Shown in pieces: positions 8,142 to 20,124 of a stretch of DNA of 64,000 nt. This stretch comes from Caulobacter sp. SL161 (GTDB taxonomy: Bacteria; Pseudomonadota; Alphaproteobacteria; Caulobacterales; Caulobacteraceae). The first letter of the stretch is position 1; the number at the start of each line of letters is the position of its first letter. A program made the translations under genes and the position numbers. The notes beneath the pieces were generated by a model that ran no database searches, was not told the DNA's origin, and worked only from the letters and a program-made list of their open reading frames with translations. The stretch is taken from the NCBI RefSeq assembly GCF_026672375.1, contig NZ_JAPPRA010000001.1:558001-622000 (forward strand), written 5' to 3'.

Positions 8142-8804
8142 TCAGGCCGTTCGCGCCCGTCGCAGAGTCAGATTGATCCGGCCGCCGCCGGGGACCAGGG
8201 ACGAGGATCCGGGCAGGATCCGGTCGACGCCGTGGAAGGCCAGGCGCGCCGGGCCCGAGAGGCGACAGACGTCGCCCGACGCCAAGCGAAGGCTTCTTGT
8301 CGGGTCCTTGCGGTAGACGCCGCCGATCCGGAAGATCGCCGTGTCGCCCAGCGAGATCGACAGCACAGGGAAAACGGGATCGGCTTCGTCACGGTCCTGA
8401 TGCAGACCCATGCGCGCCCCGTCGCGGTAGAGGTTGACCAGACAGGAATCCGGCGGGGTTTCCGGGTCGCCGAGCACTGTCCAGAGGTCGAGGAGGGCCG
8501 GCGGCATGTCGGGCCAGGCTCGGCCCGTTTCGGGATGACGATCGACATACCGATAGCCATGCGCGTCGCTGGTCCAGCCCAGCGACCCAAGCGCTGTCAT
8601 CGCAACGCTCATCGACTTTCCGTAGGCGGTCCCATAGTTCGAAAAGGGCGCCTGCTCGGCGCCCGCTTGCACCGCCTCGACCAAGGCGCGCTGCGCCGAG
8701 ATATCCAGCAGGCCCGGCCATACGTCAAAGCCGGGGACAACGGTGAGAGGCTTGGCGATCATCTGGAGCCCACGCGCCGCCACAGCCCGGCGAACAAGAG
8801 CCAT
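8142..8804 (-). CDS. alkB: AlkB-type alpha-ketoglutarate/Fe(II) alkylation-repair dioxygenase
   Basis: AlkB removes methyl groups from 1-methyladenine and 3-methylcytosine in DNA and RNA by oxidation. The product of about 220 residues carries YGKSMSVAMTALGSLGW like the nucleotide-recognition lid, the iron ligands HQDRDE (HxD) and the later histidine in AFHGVDRI, and the ketoglutarate-binding arginines in GGGRINLTLRRAR at the C-terminus. I chose the ATG at 8804; an ATG at 8762 is also possible and a TTG at 8813 would add three residues. It converges on dnaA. Confidence 0.92.
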   Translation of the reverse strand: MALVRRAVAARGLQMIAKPLTVVPGFDVWPGLLDISAQRALVEAVQAGAEQAPFSNYGTAYGKSMSVAMTALGSLGWTSDAHGYRYVDRHPETGRAWPDMPPALLDLWTVLGDPETPPDSCLVNLYRDGARMGLHQDRDEADPVFPVLSISLGDTAIFRIGGVYRKDPTRSLRLASGDVCRLSGPARLAFHGVDRILPGSSSLVPGGGRINLTLRRARTA

Positions 8805-8812
8805 TTTCCACA
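8804..8812 (+). promoter_or_regulatory. Possible DnaA box at the alkB start
   Basis: TTTTCCACA is one base from the consensus TTATCCACA and lies across the alkB start codon, 0.7 kb past dnaA. A single 9-mer can arise by chance. Confidence 0.3.
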
Positions 8813-8910
8813 AAACCGCCGTTCATGCATCGGTTGCCCCCGGCGCATCGGCTGCGACCGTTTTTCTTGGCCCGGAATCCAGATTCCCCCGTCGTGGGAG
8901 GGGTTATGGC

Positions 8911-8938
8911 CTTGCGTGGCGGCCCCTATCCCCCATAT
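8911..8938 (+). promoter_or_regulatory. Sigma-32 heat-shock promoter of dnaK
   Basis: CTTGCG at 8911-8916 and CCCCATAT at 8931-8938, 14 bases apart, match the sigma-32 pattern (CTTGAAA, then CCCCATNT). The promoter is about 200 bases upstream of dnaK. The rest of the 332-base alkB-dnaK gap shows no gene. Confidence 0.75.
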
Positions 8939-9136
8939 CCGGCTTCGAAGCGGGGTTGACGGGCTCGTCAACTTCGCACAACGCATTCCGCCCGTTCGAT
9001 TTTCGTCGACGGTGCGGAGTGCGGAACTTGAACCGTAGAGAGTGCGAAGCCACTGGGGACGGAGCGAGAAAAACCGGGGCGCTTCTGAGAAGGCCCTTGT
9101 CACCGCCGTCCGCCTAAAGGAGCGACAGGTACGAAG

Positions 9137-11032
<1,896 letters not shown>

Positions 11033-11047
11033 CCAAGCCATGCGCGC

Positions 11048-11082
11048 GCCGCGGAACATTCGCCACAGGATCGTTCCGCGGC
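11048..11082 (+). terminator. Stem-loop between dnaK and dnaJ
   Basis: GCCGCGGAAC (11048-11057) pairs perfectly with GTTCCGCGGC (11073-11082) around a 15-base loop, with no U-run after it. It may partly terminate or protect the dnaK message, giving less dnaJ than dnaK. Confidence 0.5.
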
Positions 11083-11194
11083 CGCGACCTTCTGCCTCCC
11101 CGCCCATGAGCGCCTTGCGCTGGGCTCGGAGCTATCCCACTTCTCCCGTTATAAACGCCACTTTCGTGGGCCTTTTGAGCGCCAGACGCTGACA

Positions 11195-12352
11195 ATGCGC
11201 GACTATTACGAAATTCTCGGCGTGACCCGGACCATCGATGAAGCTGGTCTGAAGTCCGCGTTCCGCAAGCTGGCGATGGAACATCACCCCGACCGCAATG
11301 GCGGCTGCGAGAACGCGGCCGGGCGCTTCAAGGAAATCAACGAGGCCTATTCGGTCCTCTCCGATCCTCAGAAGCGCGCGGCCTATGACCGTTTCGGTCA
11401 CGCCGGTGTCAACGGGCCGCAAGGCGGTCCGGGCGGGTTCGGCGGCCAGGGCTTCGACGCCAGCGACATCTTCAATGATGTTTTTGGGGACGTCTTTGGC
11501 GAGATGTTCGGCGGTGGCCGGCGCCAGTCCAACGGACCCCAGCGCGGCCAGGACCTGCGCTATGATCTGGAGATCACCCTCGAGCAGGCCTATGCCGGCG
11601 CCGAGGTCGAGATCACCGTTCCCGCCGCCATGACCTGCGAGGTCTGCGAAGGGTCCGGCGCCAAGCCGGGCACCAGCCCCAGCGTCTGCGGCACTTGCGG
11701 CGGCGCAGGCCGTGTCCGCGCCACCCAGGGCTTCTTCGCGGTCGAGCGCGGCTGCCCCCGCTGCGGCGGCTCGGGCCGTCTGGTTCTCGACCCCTGCGGC
11801 AACTGCCACGGCCACGGCCAGGTCCGTCGCGAGCGCATCCTCTCGGTGCGCATCCCGGCCGGCGTCGACGACGGCGCCCGGATCCGTCTGGCCGGCGAAG
11901 GCGACGCCGGCGCGCGCGGCGGTCCGCGTGGCGATCTCTACATCTTCCTGTCAGTGACCCCGCACGAGCTGTTCGAGCGCGATGGTCTGGACCTTCTCTG
12001 CACCGTGCCGGTGCCAATGACCACGGCGGCCCTGGGCGGCGAGATCGACGCGCCTTGCCTCTTGGGTGGCGAGAGCTGCGACGGCGAGTGCAAGGTCAAG
12101 GTCACGGTTCCCGAGGGCGCCCAGACCGGCAAGACCGTCCGCCTCAAGGGCAAGGGCATGCCGTCCCTGCGCAGCCGCCAGCGCGGCGACCTGGTGGTCG
12201 AGCTGTTCGTCGAGACCCCGACTCACCTGTCCGCGCGCCAGAAGGAACTGATGCGCGAACTGGCCGGCCTGTGCGGCGAGAAGCAAAACCCCAAGTCGGC
12301 CAACTTCGTCGGCAAGGCCAAGAGGTTCTGGGAAGAGGTGACGGGGAATTAG
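11195..12352 (+). CDS. dnaJ: Co-chaperone DnaJ (Hsp40)
   Basis: DnaJ delivers clients to DnaK and stimulates its ATPase. The 385-residue product has the J domain at residues 1-70 with the HPD motif in EHHPDRNGG, a glycine/phenylalanine linker ([17 protein letters not shown]), then four zinc-finger repeats [24 protein letters not shown] and CGNCHGHG, and the C-terminal client-binding domains. All four CxxCxGxG repeats are intact. It is downstream of dnaK in the expected order. Confidence 0.97.
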   Translation: MRDYYEILGVTRTIDEAGLKSAFRKLAMEHHPDRNGGCENAAGRFKEINEAYSVLSDPQKRAAYDRFGHAGVNGPQGGPGGFGGQGFDASDIFNDVFGDVFGEMFGGGRRQSNGPQRGQDLRYDLEITLEQAYAGAEVEITVPAAMTCEVCEGSGAKPGTSPSVCGTCGGAGRVRATQGFFAVERGCPRCGGSGRLVLDPCGNCHGHGQVRRERILSVRIPAGVDDGARIRLAGEGDAGARGGPRGDLYIFLSVTPHELFERDGLDLLCTVPVPMTTAALGGEIDAPCLLGGESCDGECKVKVTVPEGAQTGKTVRLKGKGMPSLRSRQRGDLVVELFVETPTHLSARQKELMRELAGLCGEKQNPKSANFVGKAKRFWEEVTGN

Positions 12353-12412
12353 GGCGCTAGCGCTCCTGCGAAAGTTGTTCTACTATTGTTCTCGTTTCGC
12401 TGAACGAGATCC

Positions 12413-13453
12413 ATGAGCAACGACACCGAAGTCAGCACGCCTGTTCGCCTGGTCGAAGACGCTGATACCGGCGCTCGGTTCCTCATCTACGGGACCGAAA
12501 GCGGGGTGCGTGTCGAGCTTCGCTATGAGGGTGACGCGCTTTGGATGACCCAGGCGCAGATGGCCCAGCTCTTTGGGCGGGACCCATCTGTTATCTATCG
12601 CCATGTCACCAACATCATCGAAGAGGGAGAGCTCGGCGAAGCGGATAACTTGCAAAAAATGCAAGTAATTGGCGCTGGCCGCCCCGGTACCCTCTACAGC
12701 CTCGATATGGTGATCTCGGTTGGCTACCGGGTCAGCTCCGCGCAAGCGACGTTGTTTCGGAAATGGGCGACGAGCGTCCTCGTTCGCTTTGCCACGAAAG
12801 GCTTCGTTGTCGATGTCGAACGCCTGAAGGCGCCGGATGAGCAGGATCGCGTGCGCGAACTGCGCGAGATCATCCGTGACATCCGCGCGTCCGAGGCGAA
12901 CGTCTATGCCGAGCTTCGGCGCATTTGCGCCATGTGCCAAGACTACGAGCCGAACTCGCCGACAGCGCTGCAGTTCTATCAGCGGACCCAGGCCAAGCTC
13001 TTCTATGCGGTGGTAAACCGCACGCCGTCTGAAGTTCTTGGCGAACGCGCCGATGCGGATGCCCCTGACATGGGCCTTCAGAGTTGGCCGAAGGATCAGA
13101 TCCGCCAGGCGGATGCCCTGATCGCGAGGAACTATCTCACCCCGGCCGAACTCAAGGAGCTCAACCGGCTGACGGATATCCTGCTCAGCATCTTCGAAGA
13201 CCAGTTGGACATCGGCCGTCTGGTTCTGATGGAGCAGGCCTCACAGTTGCTGGATCAGCAATTGGCCAGCCTCAACCGCGTCGTGCTAAACCATGGCGGC
13301 TCGATCCGTCACGACGAGGCCGAGGCCCGGGCCAAGGCTGCGTACAAGCGGTTCGACCAAGCGCGCAGGCTGGCGCGGAAGGAAGAGGCGGATCGCGCTC
13401 TGGCTGAACTGAAGGCGGCGGACAAGGCTCTGCCGAAGCCACGCCGACGGTGA
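12413..13453 (+). CDS. RhuM-family (virulence protein RhuM-like) protein of unknown function
   Basis: This 346-residue protein belongs by sequence pattern to the RhuM family, named from a Salmonella pathogenicity island gene of unknown function. The family signature is visible near residues 43-70: LWMTQAQMAQLFGRDPSVIY followed by HVTNIIEEGEL, a helix-turn-helix-like stretch. GRPGTLYSLDMVISVGYRV follows. The C-terminal third is helical and ends in an Arg/Lys/Ala-rich coil. Members are patchy among bacteria and often in accessory islands. Here it sits alone between dnaJ and mutS. No partner gene or mobile-element ends are visible; it may be a solitary transferred gene. Confidence 0.85.
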   Translation: MSNDTEVSTPVRLVEDADTGARFLIYGTESGVRVELRYEGDALWMTQAQMAQLFGRDPSVIYRHVTNIIEEGELGEADNLQKMQVIGAGRPGTLYSLDMVISVGYRVSSAQATLFRKWATSVLVRFATKGFVVDVERLKAPDEQDRVRELREIIRDIRASEANVYAELRRICAMCQDYEPNSPTALQFYQRTQAKLFYAVVNRTPSEVLGERADADAPDMGLQSWPKDQIRQADALIARNYLTPAELKELNRLTDILLSIFEDQLDIGRLVLMEQASQLLDQQLASLNRVVLNHGGSIRHDEAEARAKAAYKRFDQARRLARKEEADRALAELKAADKALPKPRRR

Positions 13454-13548
13454 GAACCCGGCGTTCCGGGAGCATAAGGTTTCCATCCCCTACAAACCTT
13501 AACGCCGCCCCTTAACGGCGCCCGCGACGCTATGTAGTTTCCCGGGCG

Positions 13549-16260
13549 ATGAACGCCCACGCCACGCCGACCCCTGCCCACGAGATCGACCCCACCGGCG
13601 CCACGCCGGTGATGGCGCAGTTCTTCGAGATGAAGGCGCGGCAGCCTGATGCGCTGATCTTCTTCCGCATGGGCGATTTCTACGAGCTGTTCTTCGACGA
13701 CGCCTACAAGGCGGCCGCTACTCTGGGCATCAGCCAGACGTTCCGGGGCACGCATAACGGCCAGCCGATCCCGATGGCGGGCGTGCCGCAGCATGCGGCC
13801 GAGGCCTATCTCTCCAAGCTGATCCGCCTGGGCTTCAAGGTCGCCGTCTGCGAGCAGATGGAAGACCCCGCCGAGGCCAAGAAGCGCGGCTCCAAGGCGG
13901 TGGTTCGTCGCGACATCGTCCGGGTGGTGACGCCGGGCACCCTGACCGAGGATGGCCTGCTGGACGCCCGCGGCGCCAACCGCCTGGCTGCGGTGGCTCT
14001 GCGCGCGGGTCAGGCGGCCGTGGCGTCGGTGGAGCTCTCCACCGGCGAGGTCGAGGTTTTCGCGGTGGCCAAGGAGGGGGTCGCGCCGATCCTGGCCGCC
14101 CTGGCGCCGTCCGAGACCCTGGTCGCCGACCGGCTGCTGTCGGACGACGGCCTCTCCCAGACCCTGAAGATCTGCGGCGGGCTGGTGCAGCCCATGCCCT
14201 CGGCCCTGTCCGAGCCGCAGGCGTCCGAGACCCGTGTAAAACGCCTCTATGGCGTCGAGACCCTGGACGGCTTTGGCGGTCTGTCGCCGGCCGAGATCGG
14301 GGCCCTGGGCCTTATCGCCGCCCATCTGGAAATGACCCAGGCCGGCCGACTGCCGGCCCTGCGCGCGCCACGCCGGGCGGCGGACGCCGATGTCATGGCG
14401 ATCGATCCGGCGACCCGGTCCAGCCTCGAGATCGATCGCACCCAGGGCGGTGATCGCAACGGCTCGCTGCTGGCCGCCATCGACCGCACGGTGACGGCGG
14501 GCGGCGCGCGGATGCTGGCCTCGCGCCTGGCGCGTCCGCTGCTGGATGTGGCCGCCATCGACCAGCGCCTGGACGCGGTGGAATGGTTCGTCGAGCATCG
14601 CCAGCTGCGTCAGCGCCTGCGCGAGGTGCTGAAAGGCGCCGGAGACATGGCCCGCGCCCTGTCCCGCCTGGCGCTGGGCCGAGGCGGTCCGCGTGATCTC
14701 GGCTGCATTCGCGACACCCTGAAGGTCGGCGAGCGGCTGGCCGGGATGGCCGGCGGCGCGCCCGATCCGCTGTCGCCGCCGCCATTCGAGCTGGAGCACG
14801 CCTTCAAGGCCCTGACGCCTGCACTGCATGAGGGCCTGTCACAATTTCTGACCACGCTCGAACATGGCCTGGGCCCCGACCTGCCGGCGCTCGCCCGTGA
14901 CGGCGGCTTCGTGGCGGCGGGCGTCCGGCCCGAACTGGATCAGGCCAGGGGTCTGCGCGACGACAGTCGCAAGGTGATCGCCGCCCTGGAGTCCCAGCTG
15001 GCCCTGGAAAGCGGCGTGCCGCTGAAGATCCGCCACAACGGCGTGCTGGGCTATTTCGTCGAGGCGACGGCGGGCAAGGCCGACCCTCTCTTTCAGCCGC
15101 CGCTGAACGCCACCTTCATCCATCGCCAGACCCTGGCCAACCAGGTGCGCTTCACCACCGTGGAGCTGGCCGATCTCGACGCCCGCATCGCCCAGGCCGC
15201 CGAGCGGGCGCTGGCTATGGAGGTGGCCGCCTTCGAGGACTGGCGCGAGCAGGCCCGCCTGCTGGCCGACGCGATCCAGATCGCCTCGGAAGCCCTGGCC
15301 CGCATCGATGTGGCCTCCAGCCTGGCCGAATGGGCCGAGGACGCCGGCGCGGTGCGGCCGGCCGTCGACGCCTCCTACGCCTTCGACGCCAAGGCCGCCC
15401 GCCACCCGGTGGTCGAAGCCGCCGTGAAGCGGGCGGGAGAGCCCTACACCCCCAATGACTGCCGCCTGGACGCCTCGGGCGAAACGGCGGCCCGCCTGTC
15501 GATCGTCACCGGTCCGAACATGGCCGGTAAGTCGACCTTCCTGCGCCAGAACGCCCTGCTGGCGATCCTGGCTCAATCGGGCTGCTACGTGCCGGCCGCC
15601 AGCTTCCGGCTGGGCGTGGTCGATCGCCTGTTCAGCCGTGTCGGCGCCGGCGATGACTTGGCCCGCGGCCGCTCGACCTTCATGATGGAAATGGTCGAGA
15701 CCGCCGCCATCCTGACCCAGGCCGGGCCGCGCAGCCTGGTGATCCTGGACGAGATCGGCCGGGGCACGGCCACCTATGATGGTCTGGCCATCGCCTGGGC
15801 CTGCGCCGAGGCCCTACACGACGTCAACAAGAGCCGCGCCCTGTTCGCCACGCACTATCACGAGCTGGCGACCCTGGAGACGCGGATGGCTTTCGTCTCC
15901 AACCTCAGCCTGCGGGCCAAGGAGTGGAACGGCGACCTTGTTTTCCTGCACGAGGCCGCGCCGGGTCCGGCCGATCGCTCCTACGGCGTCCAGGTCGCCA
16001 AGCTGGCCGGCGTGCCGGCGCCCGTGGTGGTGCGCGCCCGCGAGGTGCTGGATCGGCTGGAGAGCAAGGACCAGTCGCCGGCCAAGCTGGACGATCTGCC
16101 GTTGTTTGCGGTCAGTCAGGCGGTCGCCGTTACGTCCGCGCCCGCCAGGGCCGCGCCCAGCGCCGTCGAGACCAGCCTCGCCGATCTCGACGTTGACGGC
16201 ATGAGCCCGCGCGAGGCCCTCGAGGCGCTTTACCGCCTTAAGGGTCTGCTCACGGCCTAG
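13549..16260 (+). CDS. mutS: DNA mismatch repair protein MutS
   Basis: MutS recognises mismatches and small loops and recruits MutL. The 903-residue product begins the mismatch-binding domain with TPVMAQFFEMKARQPDALIF and contains FFRMGDFYELFFDDA with the wedge phenylalanine/glutamate region. The C-terminal ATPase shows Walker A TGPNMAGKSTFLRQNA, the RGRSTFMMEMVE signature and Walker B LVILDEIGRGTATYDG, then FATHYHEL. The C-terminal 60 residues are the less conserved tetramerisation tail. Length is normal for alphaproteobacterial MutS. Confidence 0.97.
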   Translation: MNAHATPTPAHEIDPTGATPVMAQFFEMKARQPDALIFFRMGDFYELFFDDAYKAAATLGISQTFRGTHNGQPIPMAGVPQHAAEAYLSKLIRLGFKVAVCEQMEDPAEAKKRGSKAVVRRDIVRVVTPGTLTEDGLLDARGANRLAAVALRAGQAAVASVELSTGEVEVFAVAKEGVAPILAALAPSETLVADRLLSDDGLSQTLKICGGLVQPMPSALSEPQASETRVKRLYGVETLDGFGGLSPAEIGALGLIAAHLEMTQAGRLPALRAPRRAADADVMAIDPATRSSLEIDRTQGGDRNGSLLAAIDRTVTAGGARMLASRLARPLLDVAAIDQRLDAVEWFVEHRQLRQRLREVLKGAGDMARALSRLALGRGGPRDLGCIRDTLKVGERLAGMAGGAPDPLSPPPFELEHAFKALTPALHEGLSQFLTTLEHGLGPDLPALARDGGFVAAGVRPELDQARGLRDDSRKVIAALESQLALESGVPLKIRHNGVLGYFVEATAGKADPLFQPPLNATFIHRQTLANQVRFTTVELADLDARIAQAAERALAMEVAAFEDWREQARLLADAIQIASEALARIDVASSLAEWAEDAGAVRPAVDASYAFDAKAARHPVVEAAVKRAGEPYTPNDCRLDASGETAARLSIVTGPNMAGKSTFLRQNALLAILAQSGCYVPAASFRLGVVDRLFSRVGAGDDLARGRSTFMMEMVETAAILTQAGPRSLVILDEIGRGTATYDGLAIAWACAEALHDVNKSRALFATHYHELATLETRMAFVSNLSLRAKEWNGDLVFLHEAAPGPADRSYGVQVAKLAGVPAPVVVRAREVLDRLESKDQSPAKLDDLPLFAVSQAVAVTSAPARAAPSAVETSLADLDVDGMSPREALEALYRLKGLLTA

Positions 16261-16280
16261 CGGGTAACCATATAGACAAC

Positions 16281-19103
16281 ATGCCCCGTCGCCTTCGCCC
16301 CACCCGCCTGGAACACGTCGTCGACGGTCACGCCCTTCGGGCGAGGCTTTCGGCCGCCGCCCTCGACTCGATCGGCAATGAGGCCGAGCAGCGGGCCCGC
16401 GCCATCGACATTCTCAAACAGGCTCTGTTTCGCGGTCGGATGATCGCCAAGGAGCGCCTGGAGAACGGGGCCAGCGGCGTCGAGACCAGTCGCCTGCTCA
16501 GCGGAGTCACCGACGAGGTGATCACCGCCCTCTACGATTTCACGACCGTGCACGTCTTCCGGGCCCGCAACCCGACGGAGGGCGAACGCCTGTGCCTTCT
16601 GGCCGTCGGCGGCTATGGCCGGGGAACCCTGGCGCCGTTCAGCGACATCGATCTTCTGTTCCTGCGTCCCTACAAGCAGACGCCGCACGCCGAGAGCGTG
16701 ATCGAGTACATGCTGTATGCGCTGTGGGATCTGGGCTTCAAGGTCGGCCACGCCTCGCGGACCATCGAAGAGTGCGTGCGGCTTTCGAAGGAAGACTTCA
16801 CGATCCGCACCTCAATCCTCGAAGCGCGTCGTCTGACCGGCGACGAGCGTCTGGCCGAGGACCTGAAGAGGCGCTTCCGCGACGAGGTCATGAAGGGCAC
16901 TGGCGCCCAGTTCGTCGCCGCCAAGCTGAAGGAGCGCGATGACCGCCAGGCTCGCGCCGGCGCCAGCCGCTACATGGTCGAGCCCAACGTCAAGGAAGGG
17001 AAGGGGGGTCTGCGCGACCTTCATACCTTGATGTGGATCGCCGAGTATCTGCACCCGGTCGACCGACCCGAGGACGTCTTCAAGATGGAGGTGTTCTCGT
17101 CACGAGAGACCAAGGCCTTCATCCGCGCCTTCGACTTTCTGCATGCGGTGCGGGCCCACCTGCATTTCACCACCGGCCGGCCTGAAGAGCGCCTGACCTT
17201 CGACCTGCAGCCCGAGATCGCTCGCCGCATGGGCTATGGCGATCGGGGCGATGCGCCGGCGGTCGAGCGTTTCATGCGACGTTATTTCCTGATCGCCAAG
17301 GAGGTCGGGACCCTGACCCGCGCCTTCTCGGCCAAGCTGGAGGCCGAGCACTTCAAGAACGAGCCCAAGGGCATCTCGCGTTTCCTCCCGGGCGCGCGCC
17401 CCAAGCGCAAGGCGCTCGATGTTGAAGGCTTCTACGAAGATGGCGGCCGCCTGAACATCGAAGGTCAGGAGATCTTCGAGGCCGATCCGGTCAACCTGAT
17501 CCGTCTGTTCAAGATCGCTGACCAGCGCGACCTTGATCTGCATCCCGACGCCTTTACCGCCGTGACGCGCGCCCTGCCGCTGATCACTTCGCGGGTGCGC
17601 CGAGACCCCGACGCCTGTCGGGCGTTCCTGGACTTGCTGGCGCGTGGCAAGCGTAGCTATCGGACCCTGACCCTGATGAACGACGCCGGGGTGCTGGGTC
17701 GCTTCATTCCGGAGTTCGGCCGCGTCGTCGCCCAGATGCAGTTCAACATGTACCACTCGTACACGGTGGACGAGCACACCCTGCGGGCGGTCGGCGTCAT
17801 CGGCGACATCGCCGCTGGGCGCCTGGTGGACGATCACCCCCTGGCGGTGTCGATCATGCCCTTGATCGAGGACCGCGAGGCACTGTTCCTGGCCATGCTG
17901 TTGCACGACACCGGCAAGGGCGGCGTGGGCGGCCAGGAGAAGGCCGGCGCGCGCTCGGCTCGCAGCGCCTGCGAGCGTCTGGGCGTCGAGCGCAGCAAGG
18001 TCGAGCTGGTCGCCTGGCTGGTCGAGAACCACCTTGTGATGAGTGACTTCGCCCAGAAGCGCGACGTCTCCGATCCTGGCACGGTCGCAGCCTTCGCACG
18101 GATCGTCGAGAACCCCGAGCGCCTGCGTCTTCTGCTGGTGATCACCGTCGCCGACATCCGGGCTGTGGGGCCTGGGGTCTGGAACGGCTGGAAAGGCCAG
18201 CTGCTACGCGAACTCTACAACGCGACCGAGGCGGTGTTCCGGGGCGGGCGCGGCAGCGACGCCGCCGCCAATGTCCAGCGCCACCAGGAAAGCACGGCCG
18301 AAGCCGCGCGGGCGGCGCTGCTCGAGACCGATCCCGCCGCCAAGGGCTGGGTGGCGGCGATGGAGAACGCCTATTTCAGCGCCTTCTCGCAGGATGACCT
18401 GTTCCATCATGCCGAACTGGCCCGTCGCGCGGCGATCCAGGGCGGGGCCGCCGCCGAGGGGCAGGTACGTCCGGGAAGCAACGCCGCCGAAGTGGTTATC
18501 GCGGCCAAGGATCGTCGCGGTCTGTTCGCCGATCTCGCCCTGGCGATCTCGTCGCTGGGCGGCAATGTGGTCGGCGCACGGGTGTTCACGTCCCGTCAGG
18601 GCCAGGCGCTGGACGTCTTCTATGTCCAGGATGTCACGGGCGCGCCGTTCGGCTGTGAGAATCCCCGCGCGCTGCGCCGCCTGGCCGACGCCCTGGAGGC
18701 CGCAGGCAAGGGCGACGCCCTGGCCGTCGAGCCTCGCCGGGGCTCCGAGCAGACCCGCGCCGCAGCCTTCGCGATCGCACCGTCGGTCACGATCGACAAC
18801 GACGCCTCCAATGACGCGACGGTGGTCGAAGCCTCGGGACGCGACCGCCCGGGCCTGCTGCACGCCCTGGCCAAGACCCTGGCCGACAGCGCCTTGTCCA
18901 TCCAGTCGGCCCATATCGACGGTTATGGCGAGCGGGCGGTCGACGCCTTCTACGTCCAGACGGCCGAGGGCGGGAAGGTCACCGATACGCGCAAGCTCAA
19001 TGCTCTGAAGGCTGATCTGCTGGCGGCGCTGGAGCAGAACGAAGCCAGCGCCCCGGCGGCGCGCCCAGGCTTGAGACGGGCCCGGGCCAGCGTCGCGCGT
19101 TAG
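16281..19103 (+). CDS. glnD: PII uridylyltransferase / uridylyl-removing enzyme GlnD
   Basis: GlnD senses glutamine and adds or removes UMP on the PII proteins, the top of the nitrogen-control cascade. The 940-residue product has the nucleotidyltransferase motif [20 protein letters not shown] near residue 110, an HD hydrolase domain with the metal motif [11 protein letters not shown] near 540, and two C-terminal ACT domains (from about 730 and 850, with [15 protein letters not shown] and [16 protein letters not shown]) that bind glutamine. It starts 21 bases after mutS and ends overlapping moaC by four bases tail to tail. Confidence 0.96.
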   Translation: MPRRLRPTRLEHVVDGHALRARLSAAALDSIGNEAEQRARAIDILKQALFRGRMIAKERLENGASGVETSRLLSGVTDEVITALYDFTTVHVFRARNPTEGERLCLLAVGGYGRGTLAPFSDIDLLFLRPYKQTPHAESVIEYMLYALWDLGFKVGHASRTIEECVRLSKEDFTIRTSILEARRLTGDERLAEDLKRRFRDEVMKGTGAQFVAAKLKERDDRQARAGASRYMVEPNVKEGKGGLRDLHTLMWIAEYLHPVDRPEDVFKMEVFSSRETKAFIRAFDFLHAVRAHLHFTTGRPEERLTFDLQPEIARRMGYGDRGDAPAVERFMRRYFLIAKEVGTLTRAFSAKLEAEHFKNEPKGISRFLPGARPKRKALDVEGFYEDGGRLNIEGQEIFEADPVNLIRLFKIADQRDLDLHPDAFTAVTRALPLITSRVRRDPDACRAFLDLLARGKRSYRTLTLMNDAGVLGRFIPEFGRVVAQMQFNMYHSYTVDEHTLRAVGVIGDIAAGRLVDDHPLAVSIMPLIEDREALFLAMLLHDTGKGGVGGQEKAGARSARSACERLGVERSKVELVAWLVENHLVMSDFAQKRDVSDPGTVAAFARIVENPERLRLLLVITVADIRAVGPGVWNGWKGQLLRELYNATEAVFRGGRGSDAAANVQRHQESTAEAARAALLETDPAAKGWVAAMENAYFSAFSQDDLFHHAELARRAAIQGGAAAEGQVRPGSNAAEVVIAAKDRRGLFADLALAISSLGGNVVGARVFTSRQGQALDVFYVQDVTGAPFGCENPRALRRLADALEAAGKGDALAVEPRRGSEQTRAAAFAIAPSVTIDNDASNDATVVEASGRDRPGLLHALAKTLADSALSIQSAHIDGYGERAVDAFYVQTAEGGKVTDTRKLNALKADLLAALEQNEASAPAARPGLRRARASVAR

Positions 19104-19576
19104 GGTTGGTCCGCCTTCCAGTCGCCTGACTTGCCGCCCGTCTTTTCCAGAAGGCGCACGGCCTCGATGACCATGCCTTTCTCGGCGGCCTTGAGCATGT
19201 CGTAGATTGTCAAGCAGGCCACAGAGGCAGCCGTCAGCGCTTCCATCTCGACGCCTGTCGGACCGGTGGTCTTGACCCGCGCGGTCACCGCCAAGCCGCT
19301 GTCGGTCGCTTCCACGGCGACCTCGACCTTGGACAACGCCAGGGGATGGCAAAGCGGGATCAGGTCGGACGTCTTCTTGGCCGCCATCACACCGGCCAGT
19401 TCGGCCACGGCGCGGACGTCGCCCTTGCGGCCCGAGCCCGAGATCGCCAACGCCAGGGTTTCGGGGCTCATGCGCACAAAGCCTGTCGCGACAGCCTCGC
19501 GGGCGGTCGCCGGCTTCTCGGAGACATCGACCATGCGCGCGCGCCCCTGGTCGTCGATGTGGGTGAGCTTGCTCAA
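19100..19576 (-). CDS. moaC: Cyclic pyranopterin monophosphate synthase MoaC
   Basis: MoaC converts the MoaA product to cyclic pyranopterin monophosphate, the first stable molybdenum-cofactor intermediate. The 158-residue product shows [29 protein letters not shown] with its catalytic histidine region, and [21 protein letters not shown] with the conserved glutamate and aspartate. I place the start at the TTG at 19576, which overlaps the moaB stop as TTGA; an upstream in-frame start would add 28 residues unlike the family. It is last in the operon moaA-D-E-B-C. Confidence 0.93.
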   Translation of the reverse strand: MSKLTHIDDQGRARMVDVSEKPATAREAVATGFVRMSPETLALAISGSGRKGDVRAVAELAGVMAAKKTSDLIPLCHPLALSKVEVAVEATDSGLAVTARVKTTGPTGVEMEALTAASVACLTIYDMLKAAEKGMVIEAVRLLEKTGGKSGDWKADQP

Positions 19577-20124
19577 CGTTCCAGCAGCCTCGGCATCAGT
19601 TCGACCATGTTGCAGGGCTTGTGACGGCTGTCCAACTGGGCGGCGATGACCTTGTCCCATCCATCCTTCACCGCGCCGTTGCTGCCGGGCAGGCAGAAGA
19701 CGAAGACGCCGTCGATCAGGCCCGCCGTCGCTCGCGACTGCAGGGTGGAAAGGCCGACCGAGGCGTAGCTGACCAGATGGAAGACGACCGAGAAACCGTC
19801 GATCTTCTTGTCGAACAGGGGCTCCAGGGCCTCGACAGTGACGTCACGACCCGTCAAGCCGGTCCCGCCGGTGGTCACGACCGCATCGACCGTCTTGCTG
19901 TCGATCCAAGAGCGCACCTGGGCCCGGATCTGCTCGATGTCGTCGCGGACCACCACGCGGCCGCCCAGTTCGTGGCCGGCGGCCTTGATCCGCTCGACCA
20001 GGATCTGGCCCGAGGTATCGCTGGCCTCATCGCGGGTGTCGGAGACGGTGAGCACCGCCACGCGGACGGGTGTGAACGGCAGGTCAGGCTTGATCCCGCC
20101 GCCAGGCTGGAGCGCTTCGGACAT
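19573..20124 (-). CDS. moaB: Molybdenum cofactor biosynthesis protein MoaB
   Basis: MoaB/MogA proteins adenylylate molybdopterin before metal insertion. The 183-residue product shows [17 protein letters not shown] near the start, the MPT-binding loop [15 protein letters not shown] and [16 protein letters not shown] near the C-terminus, all typical. The MoaB form is more likely than MogA given the length and C-terminus. It is one base from moaE and overlaps moaC by four bases. Confidence 0.92.
   Translation of the reverse strand: MSEALQPGGGIKPDLPFTPVRVAVLTVSDTRDEASDTSGQILVERIKAAGHELGGRVVVRDDIEQIRAQVRSWIDSKTVDAVVTTGGTGLTGRDVTVEALEPLFDKKIDGFSVVFHLVSYASVGLSTLQSRATAGLIDGVFVFCLPGSNGAVKDGWDKVIAAQLDSRHKPCNMVELMPRLLER

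Noticed and set aside
13499..13515. Possible CtrA box before mutS (TTAA ... TTAA)
   Set aside because: The spacer is nine bases, not seven, so it does not fit the CtrA consensus.
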